From: MGBC108787 sp964591225
GTDB taxonomy: Bacteria > Bacillota_I > Bacilli_A > RF39 > UBA660
Length of the DNA: 18,496 nucleotides
NCBI GenBank assembly: GCA_964591225.1
Contig: CAZQAO010000015.1
Location: 1 to 18,496, forward strand
Direction of reading: 5' to 3'
In this document: in pieces, positions 1-10,417 of the stretch
Position numbering within the stretch: position 1 is the stretch's first letter
Layout of the letters: every line of letters starts with the position of its first letter
Program-made: the position numbers and the translations under genes
The notes under the pieces: generated by a model
What the model was told of the DNA's origin: nothing
Databases searched by the model: none
The model's input: the letters and a program-made list of their open reading frames with translations, nothing else

Positions 1-6
1 TGCTAT

Positions 7-12
7 TATAAT
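7..12 (+). promoter_or_regulatory. candidate -10 box for the acyltransferase gene
   Basis: TATAAT preceded by TGCTAT, 60 bp before the ATG at 72. The -35 region would lie outside the window, so only half the promoter is visible. A second candidate (TTGTAA at 26-31, 17-nt spacer, TATGAT at 49-54) would start transcription inside the ribosome binding site and is therefore less likely. Confidence 0.35.
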
Positions 13-71
13 ACAATGTTTGTAATTGTAAAAAAACTATACTTTTGATATGATTAAAAAGAGGAATACTT

Positions 72-611
72 ATGAAAGAATATACAAAAAATCAATGGCG
101 ACGTCTCCGCATTGCTTTAATTTTAAATAGTGATAAAAGAAATAAATATATTATTAAACATCAAATATTTAAAAGTACAGGAAAAAATTTCTTTTTTCAA
201 CCACGAGTTATACCATCTGATCCAAAATTAATAGCTTTTCATGATAATGTCATTGTAACTAGTAATGTAACTTTTGTTACTCATGATATTTTTCATTTAG
301 GACTTAATGAATTAAATAAAGGAAATTTTTTATATTCTAATGGTTGTATTGAAATTATGGATAATGTATTTATAGGGTGTAATTCTACAATATTACCTAA
401 TATAAGAATTGGTCCCAATGTATTAATAGGTGCTGGTAGTGTAATTACTAAAGATGTTCCACCCAATTGTGTCGTTGCGGGAAATCCTGCTAAAATAATT
501 GGTAGATTTGATGATTATATTGAAAAAAGAAAAAATATAACTGCTATCTATACGGAAGATCAATTATGGGAAAAGTTCTTAAAAGAAAAAGAAAACGTTA
601 CAAAATTGTAG
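72..611 (+). CDS. hexapeptide-repeat (left-handed beta-helix) acyltransferase
   Basis: Likely an O- or N-acetyltransferase that moves an acetyl group from acetyl-CoA to a sugar or similar small substrate in the cytoplasm. The protein has 179 residues. The C-terminal half carries the isoleucine-rich hexapeptide repeats of this family: IEIMDNV, FIGCNST, ILPNIR, IGPNVL and IGAGSV, about residues 93-125. These are followed by the usual exit motif VAGNPAKIIG at 135-144. A histidine in FVTHD (His71) is placed like the catalytic His of xenobiotic/maltose acetyltransferases. The N-terminal 50 residues are basic and less typical. The start is set by GAGGAA about 5 nt before the ATG. The gene stands alone on the plus strand and converges on tsaD. 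The acceptor cannot be told from sequence; surface-polysaccharide decoration is one possibility. The 3' end of the gene contains a terminator hairpin. Confidence 0.85.
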   Translation: MKEYTKNQWRRLRIALILNSDKRNKYIIKHQIFKSTGKNFFFQPRVIPSDPKLIAFHDNVIVTSNVTFVTHDIFHLGLNELNKGNFLYSNGCIEIMDNVFIGCNSTILPNIRIGPNVLIGAGSVITKDVPPNCVVAGNPAKIIGRFDDYIEKRKNITAIYTEDQLWEKFLKEKENVTKL

Positions 612-620
612 CGTCTTTTT
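591..620. terminator. bidirectional terminator overlapping the acyltransferase 3' end
   Basis: Hairpin arms ACGTTACA (595-602) and TGTAGCGT (607-614) pair over 8 bp with one G-U pair and a 4-nt loop. CTTTTT follows on the plus strand, and the minus strand has a mirrored run (TTTTCTTTTT, from 594 downward). The plus-strand stop codon TAG (609-611) lies inside the downstream arm. It can end both the acyltransferase and the convergent tsaD transcripts. Confidence 0.7.
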
Positions 621-1626
621 ATGAGCAAATACTAGCTTGACTTTGGGCATTCAAAGAAAAATCTGCAAACTCTTGTTTTAAATATAAAGGATAAGCTGCT
701 GCTCCAATCATTGCGGCATTATCAGTACAATATTTTAATTCAGGAATATTTAAAGAAACATGATATTTAATTGCTACTTCTTGCATAACTTTGCGTAAAT
801 ATTGGTTAGCAGAAACTCCACCCGCTATAATCATATTTTGATAATGGCCTTTTTGAAGAGCTAGTTCTACTTTGCGTTTTAATTCATCAATAGCAGTCAT
901 TTGAAAGCTACAGGCTAAATCATTTTTACGAATGACATGACCACGTTGTTCTTCATTATGAACTAAATTAATAATACTACTTTTTAACCCACTAAAACTA
1001 AAATTAAACGTATCATCATTAACCGGTTTAGGTAAATCATAAGTAGGTTTACCTGTACTGGCTAAACGATCAATATTAGGTCCGCCGGGGTATTTTTCTC
1101 CAAGTACTCTAGCTACTTTATCATAAGCTTCCCCAATAGCATCATCTAGTGTACTTCCTAAAATATTAAATTGATAATGATCAGTCATTTCAATTAAATC
1201 AGTATGACCGCCACTTACAACTAAGGCTAGTAAAGGAAATTTTAAGCAGTTATCAATTTGATTAGCATAAATATGTCCAATTGTATGATTAACCGCTATT
1301 AAAGGCTTGTTATATACTAAAGAGAGGGTTTTAGCAAACTCTACCCCTACTAATAGACTTCCTAATAATCCGGGTGCATAAGTAACAGCAATAGCAGAGA
1401 TTTGATCCATCGTAATTTTACTTTTTTGCATCGTTTCTGCAAACACCATGGTAATATTTTCGGTATGCATTCGCGAAGCAATTTCGGGTACAACTCCCCC
1501 AAATTGAGCATGTGTATCCATTTGAGTTAAAACTGTAAAAGATTTGACTTCACTACCATTACGAACAATAGCCATACTCGTTTCATCACAAGAAGATTCG
1601 ATAGCTAATATATATACATCTTTCAT
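619..1626 (-). CDS. tsaD: tRNA N6-adenosine threonylcarbamoyltransferase TsaD
   Basis: Catalytic subunit that transfers the threonylcarbamoyl group from threonylcarbamoyl-AMP to A37 of ANN-decoding tRNAs, working with TsaB and TsaE. It has 335 residues, the normal length for the Kae1/TsaD (ASKHA-fold) family. Motifs in order: IESSCDETS at 9-17; metal-binding HTIGH (His114, His118), close to the HxxGH of Bacillus homologues; SGGHT at 138-142; DDAIGEAYDKVAR at 161-173; PGGPNID at 180-186; AGGVSAN at 268-274; and CTDNAAMIG with Asp302. The ATG overlaps the rimI stop (ATGA), so translation is probably coupled. It is the last gene of tsaB-rimI-tsaD. tsaC (threonylcarbamoyl-AMP synthase) is not in the window. 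The identification is firm. Confidence 0.97.
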   Translation of the reverse strand: MKDVYILAIESSCDETSMAIVRNGSEVKSFTVLTQMDTHAQFGGVVPEIASRMHTENITMVFAETMQKSKITMDQISAIAVTYAPGLLGSLLVGVEFAKTLSLVYNKPLIAVNHTIGHIYANQIDNCLKFPLLALVVSGGHTDLIEMTDHYQFNILGSTLDDAIGEAYDKVARVLGEKYPGGPNIDRLASTGKPTYDLPKPVNDDTFNFSFSGLKSSIINLVHNEEQRGHVIRKNDLACSFQMTAIDELKRKVELALQKGHYQNMIIAGGVSANQYLRKVMQEVAIKYHVSLNIPELKYCTDNAAMIGAAAYPLYLKQEFADFSLNAQSQASICS

Positions 1627-2054
1627 TTTTTCATCACTCTTCCCATTAAAAAGCCATTTTCACCATCAGCATAGTAATTTTTACGAACTGAAACAATTTC
1701 AAAACCAAAATTCTCATAAAGATGAATAGCACTTTCATTACTTTCTCTTACTTCTAGAGTTATCATTTGGACAGTATCCGGTAGGCCACTAATCATGTAA
1801 TCCATTAAACAACTAGCAATTTTTTCACCCCGTTTATCTTCTCTAACAAAAATATCTAAAATATCAACTGTTTCAGTAAGTACTACATACATTAAAAAGG
1901 CAATAACTTCTTGTTCTTGTTCATATACTAAAATCTTAGTATACTTGTCTTTACTAATTTCTTCTAAATTATTCGTTTTAGAAAACGTTGGTGTCATTTG
2001 ATTTCCTAACTGATAAATAGTATCAAAATCACTTTCTATAGCATATCTAATCAT
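1623..2054 (-). CDS. rimI: GNAT acetyltransferase, RimI type
   Basis: A 143-residue GNAT-fold acetyltransferase. RimI acetylates the N-terminus of ribosomal protein S18 in enterobacteria, and in many bacteria rimI sits inside the t6A cluster as here. The acetyl-CoA pyrophosphate-binding loop is REDKRGEKIA (71-80). The typical RimI C-terminal block LEVRESNESAIHLYENFGF (100-118) supplies the motif-B residues. The start has GAGGTAG 5 nt upstream. The ATG overlaps the tsaB stop by 4 bp and the TGA stop overlaps the tsaD start by 4 bp, so the three genes are translated as a unit. Assignment to RimI rather than a generic GNAT rests on motif plus context. Its real substrate in this organism is not known. 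Confidence 0.9.
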   Translation of the reverse strand: MIRYAIESDFDTIYQLGNQMTPTFSKTNNLEEISKDKYTKILVYEQEQEVIAFLMYVVLTETVDILDIFVREDKRGEKIASCLMDYMISGLPDTVQMITLEVRESNESAIHLYENFGFEIVSVRKNYYADGENGFLMGRVMKK

Positions 2055-2614
2055 TTTTCTACCTCAATTTTTTTAACATATAAGGGATTTACAGCATGAG
2101 GATTAATACTTGGTAAACTTTTAGCAAACTTAATTATCTTTTCATAATCTAATTTTACATCTTCTACATAACTTAGATTAGCAATTGCTTCATATTCACT
2201 ATTTTTTAAATAAGTATAATCTGCTAAAGCTTTATTGTCGGGGGAAAACTTACCTAAGAACACCCCATTTTTTTCTCTTTCTATGATAACTACTTCGGGA
2301 TGATCAAAAGAAACGGCTTTAATAAGTAAACTAGAAAAAACTTTGATAGGTATTTCTAAAGTATAAGCTAGAGTTTTAGCAATCGTTACCCCTAATCTTA
2401 CCCCCGTAAAAGAACCGGGTCCATTAACAACTATTATTTGATTTAAATCGTGAATATCTAAATTAATTTCTTCTAAAGCTGAAACTAAAAGAGGAATCGT
2501 CGAAACACTATGGTTATGACTTGCTACCACTTCTTTTTGTAATTTTATTTTTTCATCTTGATATATAACTAGAATAATTTTATCCATATGAGTATCTAGA
2601 TATAATGTATACAT
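2051..2614 (-). CDS. tsaB: t6A biosynthesis protein TsaB (YeaZ)
   Basis: Non-catalytic ASKHA-fold partner of TsaD that forms the TsaB-TsaD dimer on which TsaE acts. From the chosen start it has 187 residues. It begins YTLYLDTHMDK, contains the hallmark VNGPGSFTGVRLG (63-75) and ends with NPLYVKK, the equivalent of the PLYLR-type C-terminus used for dimer contacts. The start at 2614 is preferred over an in-frame ATG at 2650 because AAGGGAGGG stands 6 nt before 2614. The upstream ATG falls inside a terminator hairpin and has no ribosome binding site. The gene overlaps rimI by 4 bp. An intergenic hairpin separates it from tsaE. Confidence 0.95.
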   Translation of the reverse strand: MYTLYLDTHMDKIILVIYQDEKIKLQKEVVASHNHSVSTIPLLVSALEEINLDIHDLNQIIVVNGPGSFTGVRLGVTIAKTLAYTLEIPIKVFSSLLIKAVSFDHPEVVIIEREKNGVFLGKFSPDNKALADYTYLKNSEYEAIANLSYVEDVKLDYEKIIKFAKSLPSINPHAVNPLYVKKIEVEK

Positions 2615-2635
2615 GATAAACCCTCCCTTATAAAT

Positions 2636-2663
2636 AATAAAAAAACTCATTAAAGTGAGTTTT
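2636..2663 (-). terminator. terminator-like hairpin between tsaE and tsaB
   Basis: Perfect 8-bp stem AAAACTCA (minus strand 2663-2656) and TGAGTTTT (2649-2642) with loop CTTTAA, followed on the minus strand by a T-rich run. It begins directly after the tsaE stop codon and ends about 22 nt before the tsaB start. It would stop or attenuate transcription coming from tsaE. Confidence 0.65.
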
Positions 2664-2664
2664 A

Positions 2665-3117
2665 TTATAACACACGATCACATAAATCTTCATAAACTTT
2701 TCCATGTGGTTCAAAAACAAGTACTCTGGTATTTTCATCAATTACTTTAAATTTAATAACTAGACGTTCTTCTGGCAAACAATCACAAATCATATCTGAC
2801 CATTCGACAATAGATACGCCCCCTTTATTAAAGTATTCATCAAACCCTACTGTTTCACATGATCCTTCAAGGCGATAAACATCCATATGATATAAAGGTA
2901 GTTCACCATTTAAATATTCTTTAACTAAGTTAAAAGTAGGAGAGGTTACATTTTCTTCAATTCCCATAGCTCCAGCAAAACCTTTTACAAAGACCGTTTT
3001 ACCACTACCAAGTTCTCCTTCTAAACAAATAACCATATTGGGAAATTTTTCACTTTCAATATTTTGCGCTAATTCTAAAGTATCTTGTTCATTTCTTGAT
3101 GTATATTTGTAATCCAT
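2665..3117 (-). CDS. tsaE: t6A biosynthesis ATPase TsaE (YjeE)
   Basis: P-loop ATPase that binds the TsaB-TsaD complex and resets it between rounds of t6A synthesis. It has 150 residues, normal for the family. Walker A is GELGSGKT (34-41); TSPTFNLVKEY (58-68) is the conserved switch-like segment; HMDVYRLE (77-84) and VEWSD (104-108) are the other family signatures. The start is fixed by TAGGTGAT 5 nt before the ATG. It has its own promoter about 30 bp upstream. A terminator-like hairpin follows immediately, so the tsaB-rimI-tsaD trio either depends on read-through or is transcribed separately. No missing residues noted. Confidence 0.96.
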   Translation of the reverse strand: MDYKYTSRNEQDTLELAQNIESEKFPNMVICLEGELGSGKTVFVKGFAGAMGIEENVTSPTFNLVKEYLNGELPLYHMDVYRLEGSCETVGFDEYFNKGGVSIVEWSDMICDCLPEERLVIKFKVIDENTRVLVFEPHGKVYEDLCDRVL

Positions 3118-3135
3118 TTTTTATCACCTAAATTT

Positions 3136-3165
3136 ATTATAGCAAAATGTAGGTTTTCAATTCAA
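3136..3165 (-). promoter_or_regulatory. sigma-A-type promoter of tsaE
   Basis: On the minus strand: TTGAAT (3165-3160), an 18-nt spacer, then TATAAT (3141-3136). The predicted start is about 7 nt downstream, leaving a short leader that holds the ribosome binding site TAGGTGAT. Confidence 0.5.
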
Positions 3166-3185
3166 TCTTTTGGCATTACTTGACA

Positions 3186-4307
3186 TTAATATTTCTTTTG
3201 GATACTTTTTAAGCCATGAATAATGTCTTTACTATCAAAATTTTTTCTCGCTTCTTTGACTAAACTTTTTATTACTTCGGTTAATAAATTTTTACTTTCA
3301 GCGTCTAAATTATTATAAGTTTTTAAGATATTAGATATCTTTCGTAAGGATAGTTTCGATAAACTTTCCACAGTTTCGATATGACATTCATCAAAAATAG
3401 AAAATAAGGTATTAACAAAGCGTTCTCGTTCTTCTCTACTAATATTAGTAATCCAATTTTGCATCGTCTCTTGAATCTTAGTACTAGTTTCATCAACAGC
3501 ATTTAAAGTAATAAAATGAGTATTTTCTACTTGCCATGCTAAAGCATCATGTTGCCATATACCACTACCTTCACTTTTAACAACACTATATTCGCCTTTT
3601 CGGGTTAATAACATTCCTATTATAGAAGTTTCAGGAACAATTGTTTGAATTTTAGTTTCAATTGATTTATAGGCATCCGATTGAATAAATTCTTCTAAAA
3701 AACCGGGTCCATCGTTATTATAAATACGTTTAATTCGTTTTTTAATTTTTTTATCAGCATGAGCTGCCGCATAAACAGCGAGATTGCCTCCTTTAGAATG
3801 ACCTCCTAAAATAATATGTTTATATTTGCGAGGAGTCTTATTTACATAACGCATGGCTTCTAATTGCGAAGGTATTTCGGACTTAAAACTTAAATCAAAA
3901 TCTTCTCTCCATCCTAAAAGAGTATTATCAGTTCCTTTAAAAGAAATATAAACGGTATTATAATTTAATTCAATACTTATAGCTGAAAATTGCTTTTCTT
4001 CCTTTTTAGAGACGATATTTACGTAATTAAATACTTTTAAAGAACCAAAGCGTTTAGAAGCTACTAATTCTTTTAAAAATGGGATAGGATTACGAGAAAG
4101 AGGCATTTCTTTTTCAATACTTTTCTCATCATTTTTAACCAGATAGTTACTAATTAAATCTTTAATAGTCATTTTAGATTGAGTAAAAAAATGTTCGTAA
4201 TTAAAATAAGAGAATTCTGCTAAAATCAAATTATCAACTTCATTAAAACGCGAAGTAGTAAGTAATATATCACCACGCCATTTTAAGTAGTCCGTTATAT
4301 TTCCCAT
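3186..4307 (-). CDS. DUF2974 / Mbeg1-like alpha/beta hydrolase (lipase-like)
   Basis: A 373-residue protein of the Mbeg1-like family, predicted serine hydrolases with a lipase-type fold and no established physiological substrate. The nucleophile elbow is GGHSKGGN, with Ser171 counted from the chosen start. It is preceded by the strand-turn ISFKGTDNT, the class-3-lipase-like oxyanion region found in this family. A later SIIGMLL and QHDALAWQV region resembles the family C-terminal core. The last 90 residues are helical and charged. There is no signal peptide or membrane segment, so it should be cytoplasmic. The start at 4307 is preferred over the in-frame ATG at 4328 because GAGGTGG lies 5 nt before 4307 and the upstream ATG has no ribosome binding site. 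The gene begins just after a truncated 5S copy; without that insertion it would lie directly behind the rRNA operon. Confidence 0.85.
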   Translation of the reverse strand: MGNITDYLKWRGDILLTTSRFNEVDNLILAEFSYFNYEHFFTQSKMTIKDLISNYLVKNDEKSIEKEMPLSRNPIPFLKELVASKRFGSLKVFNYVNIVSKKEEKQFSAISIELNYNTVYISFKGTDNTLLGWREDFDLSFKSEIPSQLEAMRYVNKTPRKYKHIILGGHSKGGNLAVYAAAHADKKIKKRIKRIYNNDGPGFLEEFIQSDAYKSIETKIQTIVPETSIIGMLLTRKGEYSVVKSEGSGIWQHDALAWQVENTHFITLNAVDETSTKIQETMQNWITNISREERERFVNTLFSIFDECHIETVESLSKLSLRKISNILKTYNNLDAESKNLLTEVIKSLVKEARKNFDSKDIIHGLKSIQKKY

Positions 4308-4340
4308 TTTTTCCACCTCATGTATCATTATATAATAAAT

Positions 4341-4419
4341 AAAGGCAAAAAAAAATAGGCAACTTCCTATCTTCGCTTACACTATTGTCGGCGTTTCAGT
4401 GCTTAACTTCTCTGTTCGG
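4341..4419 (-). repeat. direct repeat copy 2: 5S rRNA 3' end plus tail
   Basis: These 79 bp are identical to 5285-5363, offset 944 bp, in the same orientation. The repeat includes the T9 run and GCCTTT that follow the 5S 3' end. Identity stops at 4340/5284 and at 4420/5364; weaker similarity (ATG, then AACA after a 2-base gap) continues to about 4427. Confidence 0.95.
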
Positions 4420-4427
4420 TATGAACA
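4355..4427 (-). pseudogene. truncated 5S rRNA (3' two thirds only)
   Basis: Corresponds to roughly the last 65-70 nt of the 104-nt 5S gene at 5299-5402. The 5' arm of helix I and the following helix are missing, so it cannot fold as 5S RNA. The 3' end and the trailing T run are intact and identical to the real gene. It lies directly upstream of the DUF2974 gene and downstream of the lipoprotein gene. Confidence 0.9.
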
Positions 4428-4430
4428 TAA

Positions 4431-4451
4431 ATTAAAATATCATATTTTAAT
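4431..4451. repeat. perfect 21-bp AT-only palindrome with single-base centre
   Basis: ATTAAAATAT and ATATTTTAAT flank a central C at 4441. It sits 4 bp from where similarity to 5S ends. It could be a hairpin, a protein site or a junction scar; nothing in the sequence decides this. Confidence 0.6.
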
Positions 4452-4508
4452 ATAATAAGTTTTAATAGTCTTTTATTTTTATTAAATTACATTAATTATC
4501 ATGTAAAA

Positions 4509-4546
4509 TTAAAAGTAGATACGTTAACTATGCATCTACTTTTTTT
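4509..4546 (-). terminator. terminator downstream of the lipoprotein gene
   Basis: Stem AAGTAGAT / ATCTACTT (4513-4520 and 4534-4541) around a 13-nt AT-rich loop, with A runs on one side and T runs on the other so it could work in both directions. It lies 15 bp past the lipoprotein stop codon. Confidence 0.65.
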
Positions 4547-4560
4547 CTCAACTAAACTCA

Positions 4561-5094
4561 TTATTTACAAGTATATCCGTCCAAGTCTTCTTTTATATAT
4601 TCATCTAATGGATAATTTTTTACAGCATAAAAAGCATTTTCATCAAAATCTTCACCATAAACTTCTTTAACTTGTTCTATGTTCAATAATTTATAATCTA
4701 ATTCCATAACTAATTTTACGGCATTATCATCTTCTTTTGTATAATTCATCGTATAGCCATCTATTTCATTAAAAGCTTGAGTAAATGGTATATTAAACTC
4801 TAAATATGAATCTACTAAATCTTTGTCCATTTCTGTTATAGTCGTAGTTTTTATTTTATTAATTATGTTATTTTCATAAGTTACTTCTACATCATCAGTG
4901 GTTTTATAACCATCTTCATCAGTTTCAACTTTTGAACAATTTAATATTCCAGTTTTAGATTGATTAGAATCATTGTTTGATTGATTTGATTGATTTGATT
5001 TTGCTCCATCACAACCAGTAATAAAAATTAGACATACAAAAAATGCAATGAAAACAATTAAAACATTTTTACTTTGTATCTTTTTTTCTAACAT
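4561..5094 (-). CDS. small lipoprotein, possibly YehR/DUF1307-like
   Basis: A 177-residue secreted lipoprotein. It has a charged N-terminus, a hydrophobic segment at 10-25 and a good lipobox ITGC with Cys28 as the lipidation site. A low-complexity Asn/Ser/Gln linker (29-46) coming from a short DNA repeat follows. The mature domain has a recurring pattern, with CSKVETDEDG at its start and DLDGYTCK at its end, and two cysteines that could form a disulfide. The general pattern resembles DUF1307/YehR-type small lipoproteins, but this is an impression and not a firm match; no function can be assigned. AAAGGAG stands upstream of the ATG. The gene lies between an intact and a truncated 5S copy, so this 944-bp unit may be a later arrival or a rearrangement product. 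Confidence 0.75.
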   Translation of the reverse strand: MLEKKIQSKNVLIVFIAFFVCLIFITGCDGAKSNQSNQSNNDSNQSKTGILNCSKVETDEDGYKTTDDVEVTYENNIINKIKTTTITEMDKDLVDSYLEFNIPFTQAFNEIDGYTMNYTKEDDNAVKLVMELDYKLLNIEQVKEVYGEDFDENAFYAVKNYPLDEYIKEDLDGYTCK

Positions 5095-5120
5095 TATACT
5101 AAACTCCTTTCTAAGGGGCT

Positions 5121-5162
5121 ATTATAATATAAATTTTTCTTTTTGTTGATATATATTAACAA
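5121..5162 (-). promoter_or_regulatory. lipoprotein promoter region with near-palindrome
   Basis: TATAAT on the minus strand (5126-5121), 27 bp before the start codon at 5094. The expected -35 position is covered by a 20-bp near-perfect palindrome, TTGTTGATAT followed by ATATTAACAA (5143-5162), with one mismatched pair. No good -35 hexamer is visible. The palindrome could be an operator for an activator or repressor. Confidence 0.45.
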
Positions 5163-5254
5163 TTTTAAAAGATGTTAAGTTATTTAATTCTAATAAATCT
5201 AAGAAATTTCTTAAAAGAGTAGATATTAATTTTAAATAAATTGGTCATTTTTAT

Positions 5255-5281
5255 TAAAAAATTACACTAAACTAAGTGTTA
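5255..5281 (-). terminator. rRNA operon terminator
   Basis: On the minus strand, ACACT - TAGTTT - AGTGT is followed by AATTTTTT, 20 nt past the 5S 3' end. The T9 run directly after the 5S helix I arm (5299-5291) may add to termination. Confidence 0.6.
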
Positions 5282-5284
5282 AAA

Positions 5285-5363
5285 AAAGGCAAAAAAAAAT
5301 AGGCAACTTCCTATCTTCGCTTACACTATTGTCGGCGTTTCAGTGCTTAACTTCTCTGTTCGG
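5285..5363 (-). repeat. direct repeat copy 1: 3' end of the intact 5S gene plus tail
   Basis: The partner of 4341-4419, with 79 identical bases. This copy is continuous with the complete 5S gene. The segment between the copies holds one lipoprotein gene, its promoter and terminator, and the rRNA terminator. Confidence 0.95.
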
Positions 5364-5402
5364 GATGGGAACAGGTGTACCCACTGAGCTATCGTCACCT
5401 AT
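5299..5402 (-). rRNA. rrf: 5S ribosomal RNA
   Basis: Complete 5S gene of about 104 nt, at the short end of the bacterial range. The termini ATAGGTGAC and GTTGCCTAT pair to form helix I. The conserved block CCCATCCCGAACAGAGAAG is present in the middle. It follows 23S by about 53 nt in the same orientation and is the last gene of the operon. Confidence 0.95.
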
Positions 5403-5403
5403 A

Positions 5404-5420
5404 AAGGATTTTGTCCTTTG
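5404..5420 (-). other. hairpin in the 23S-5S spacer
   Basis: AAAGGA / TCCTTT arms with a 5-nt loop just before 5S. It overlaps the 3' arm of the pre-23S stalk, so the two structures would be alternatives. Confidence 0.4.
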
Positions 5421-5435
5421 AAAAACAAGATAATG
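5409..5435 (-). promoter_or_regulatory. 3' arm of the pre-23S processing stalk
   Basis: The transcript here is complementary to the boxA-containing spacer segment 8439-8464: 25 of 26 positions pair, with one mismatch and one bulged base. Such flanking stems are the substrates of RNase III or Mini-RNase III in 23S maturation. Confidence 0.7.
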
Positions 5436-5455
5436 CCTCATCATTAAATAAATAA

Positions 5456-8374
<2,919 letters not shown>

Positions 8375-8438
8375 ACCAAAGTTATCTAATTGATGAGTTT
8401 TGAGATCTTAATGTCAATAAAATTGACTACTCAAATTA

Positions 8439-8464
8439 CATTATCTAGTTTTCAAAGAACAAAA
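8439..8464 (-). promoter_or_regulatory. boxA antitermination element / 5' arm of pre-23S stalk
   Basis: The minus strand reads TTGTTCTTTGAAAACTAGA, matching the boxA-like element common in Firmicutes rRNA spacers (Nus-factor binding). The same bases pair with 5409-5435 beyond the 23S 3' end. Confidence 0.7.
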
Positions 8465-8467
8465 TTC

Positions 8468-8488
8468 TTGAGAGAAATGATCTCTCAA
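8468..8488 (-). other. 8-bp spacer hairpin
   Basis: TTGAGAGA and TCTCTCAA with a 5-base loop. It overlaps the pre-16S stalk arm at 8476-8507, so the hairpin and the stalk exclude one another and may form in sequence during transcription. Confidence 0.5.
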
Positions 8489-8507
8489 AACCAAGTAAAA
8501 ATGAGTC
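8476..8507 (-). promoter_or_regulatory. 3' arm of the pre-16S processing stalk
   Basis: The transcript GACUCAUUUUUACUUGG... is complementary to the leader segment 10217-10246 with about 25 paired positions and few mismatches. This fits an RNase III stem enclosing 16S. Confidence 0.65.
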
Positions 8508-8594
8508 AAGGTAGCTCTTTTGCGAAACCTTTTCTACATAGTAGCAAACCCCGAAGGTTTCATACGGTTCTTTTTCTATAAGTAATAACTCCAT

Positions 8595-10165
<1,571 letters not shown>

Positions 10166-10216
10166 AAAGATCTATTACAATCTATTATTTACGTTTAATC
10201 TTAGCTACTCAAAATT

Positions 10217-10246
10217 GACTTTTTTACTTAGTTTTCAAAGATCATT
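10217..10246 (-). promoter_or_regulatory. leader boxA / 5' arm of the pre-16S stalk
   Basis: The minus strand reads GATCTTTGAAAACTAAG, a variant of the spacer boxA. It pairs with 8476-8507 downstream of 16S. The transcript thus carries one boxA in the leader and one in the spacer, each built into a processing stem. Confidence 0.65.
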
Positions 10247-10275
10247 TTTCCTGCGTCCATTTGTAACGCACTAGT

Positions 10276-10304
10276 AATATACCAAATCATCCAAAACTTG
10301 TCAA
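10276..10304 (-). promoter_or_regulatory. rRNA operon promoter
   Basis: Minus strand: consensus TTGACA (10304-10299), a 17-nt spacer and TATATT (10281-10276). The start is predicted near 10269, about 100 nt before mature 16S. Upstream, 10305-10330 is almost pure A/T with A and T tracts, like an UP element. This is the best promoter in the window. Confidence 0.75.
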
Positions 10305-10353
10305 CAAATTTTTACATTTTTTTCAATTATTTACAACAATGTTTTGGGCTTTT

Positions 10354-10417
10354 GTAAAATGTATTGATTTGATATCCTTTTTATGTTGGTTAATTACCAA
10401 CTTGTTTTACATTTTAC
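10354..10417. repeat. nested inverted repeats upstream of the rRNA promoter
   Basis: Outer arms GTAAAATGT (10354-10362) and ACATTTTAC (10409-10417) are perfect over 9 bp. Inside lies a second perfect inverted repeat, GTTGGT - TAATT - ACCAAC (10385-10401). Further TTTTACAT copies stand at 10310-10317 and, inverted, at 10428-10435. This is a candidate regulatory region. The 320 bp between the phosphatase gene and 16S hold no gene. Confidence 0.5.

Larger units (their letters stand above)
8375..8594 (-). other. 16S-23S internal transcribed spacer without tRNA
   Basis: A 220-nt spacer. I find no cloverleaf or T-loop motif (GGTTCRANTCC), so it carries no tRNA-Ile or tRNA-Ala. It holds the 3' arm of the pre-16S stalk, a perfect 8-bp hairpin at 8468-8488, a boxA copy within the 5' arm of the pre-23S stalk, and small hairpins around 8524-8565 (AAACC-TTCGG-GGTTT, CTAC-ATA-GTAG, and an alternative GAAACC/GGTTTC pairing). 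Confidence 0.85.

Noticed and set aside
1544..1729. 61-codon plus-strand frame
   Set aside because: Antisense to the junction of tsaD and rimI, both firmly identified.
2615..2650. Upstream in-frame start for tsaB
   Set aside because: The ATG is within the terminator hairpin, lacks a ribosome binding site, and the added residues are not part of the family; the start at 2614 has a strong GGGAGG.
4958..5003. Short tandem repeat (gattgattt units) that might be a CRISPR or phase-variable tract
   Set aside because: It is in-frame low-complexity coding for the Asn/Ser/Gln linker of the lipoprotein, with few and uneven units and no spacers.
8390..8581. 63-codon frame on the plus strand
   Set aside because: It is antisense to the 16S-23S spacer, covering the boxA and stalk arms; no ribosome binding site.
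8375..8594. Possible tRNA in the 16S-23S spacer
   Set aside because: No T-loop or acceptor-stem pairing found; the hairpins there are short and fit rRNA processing.
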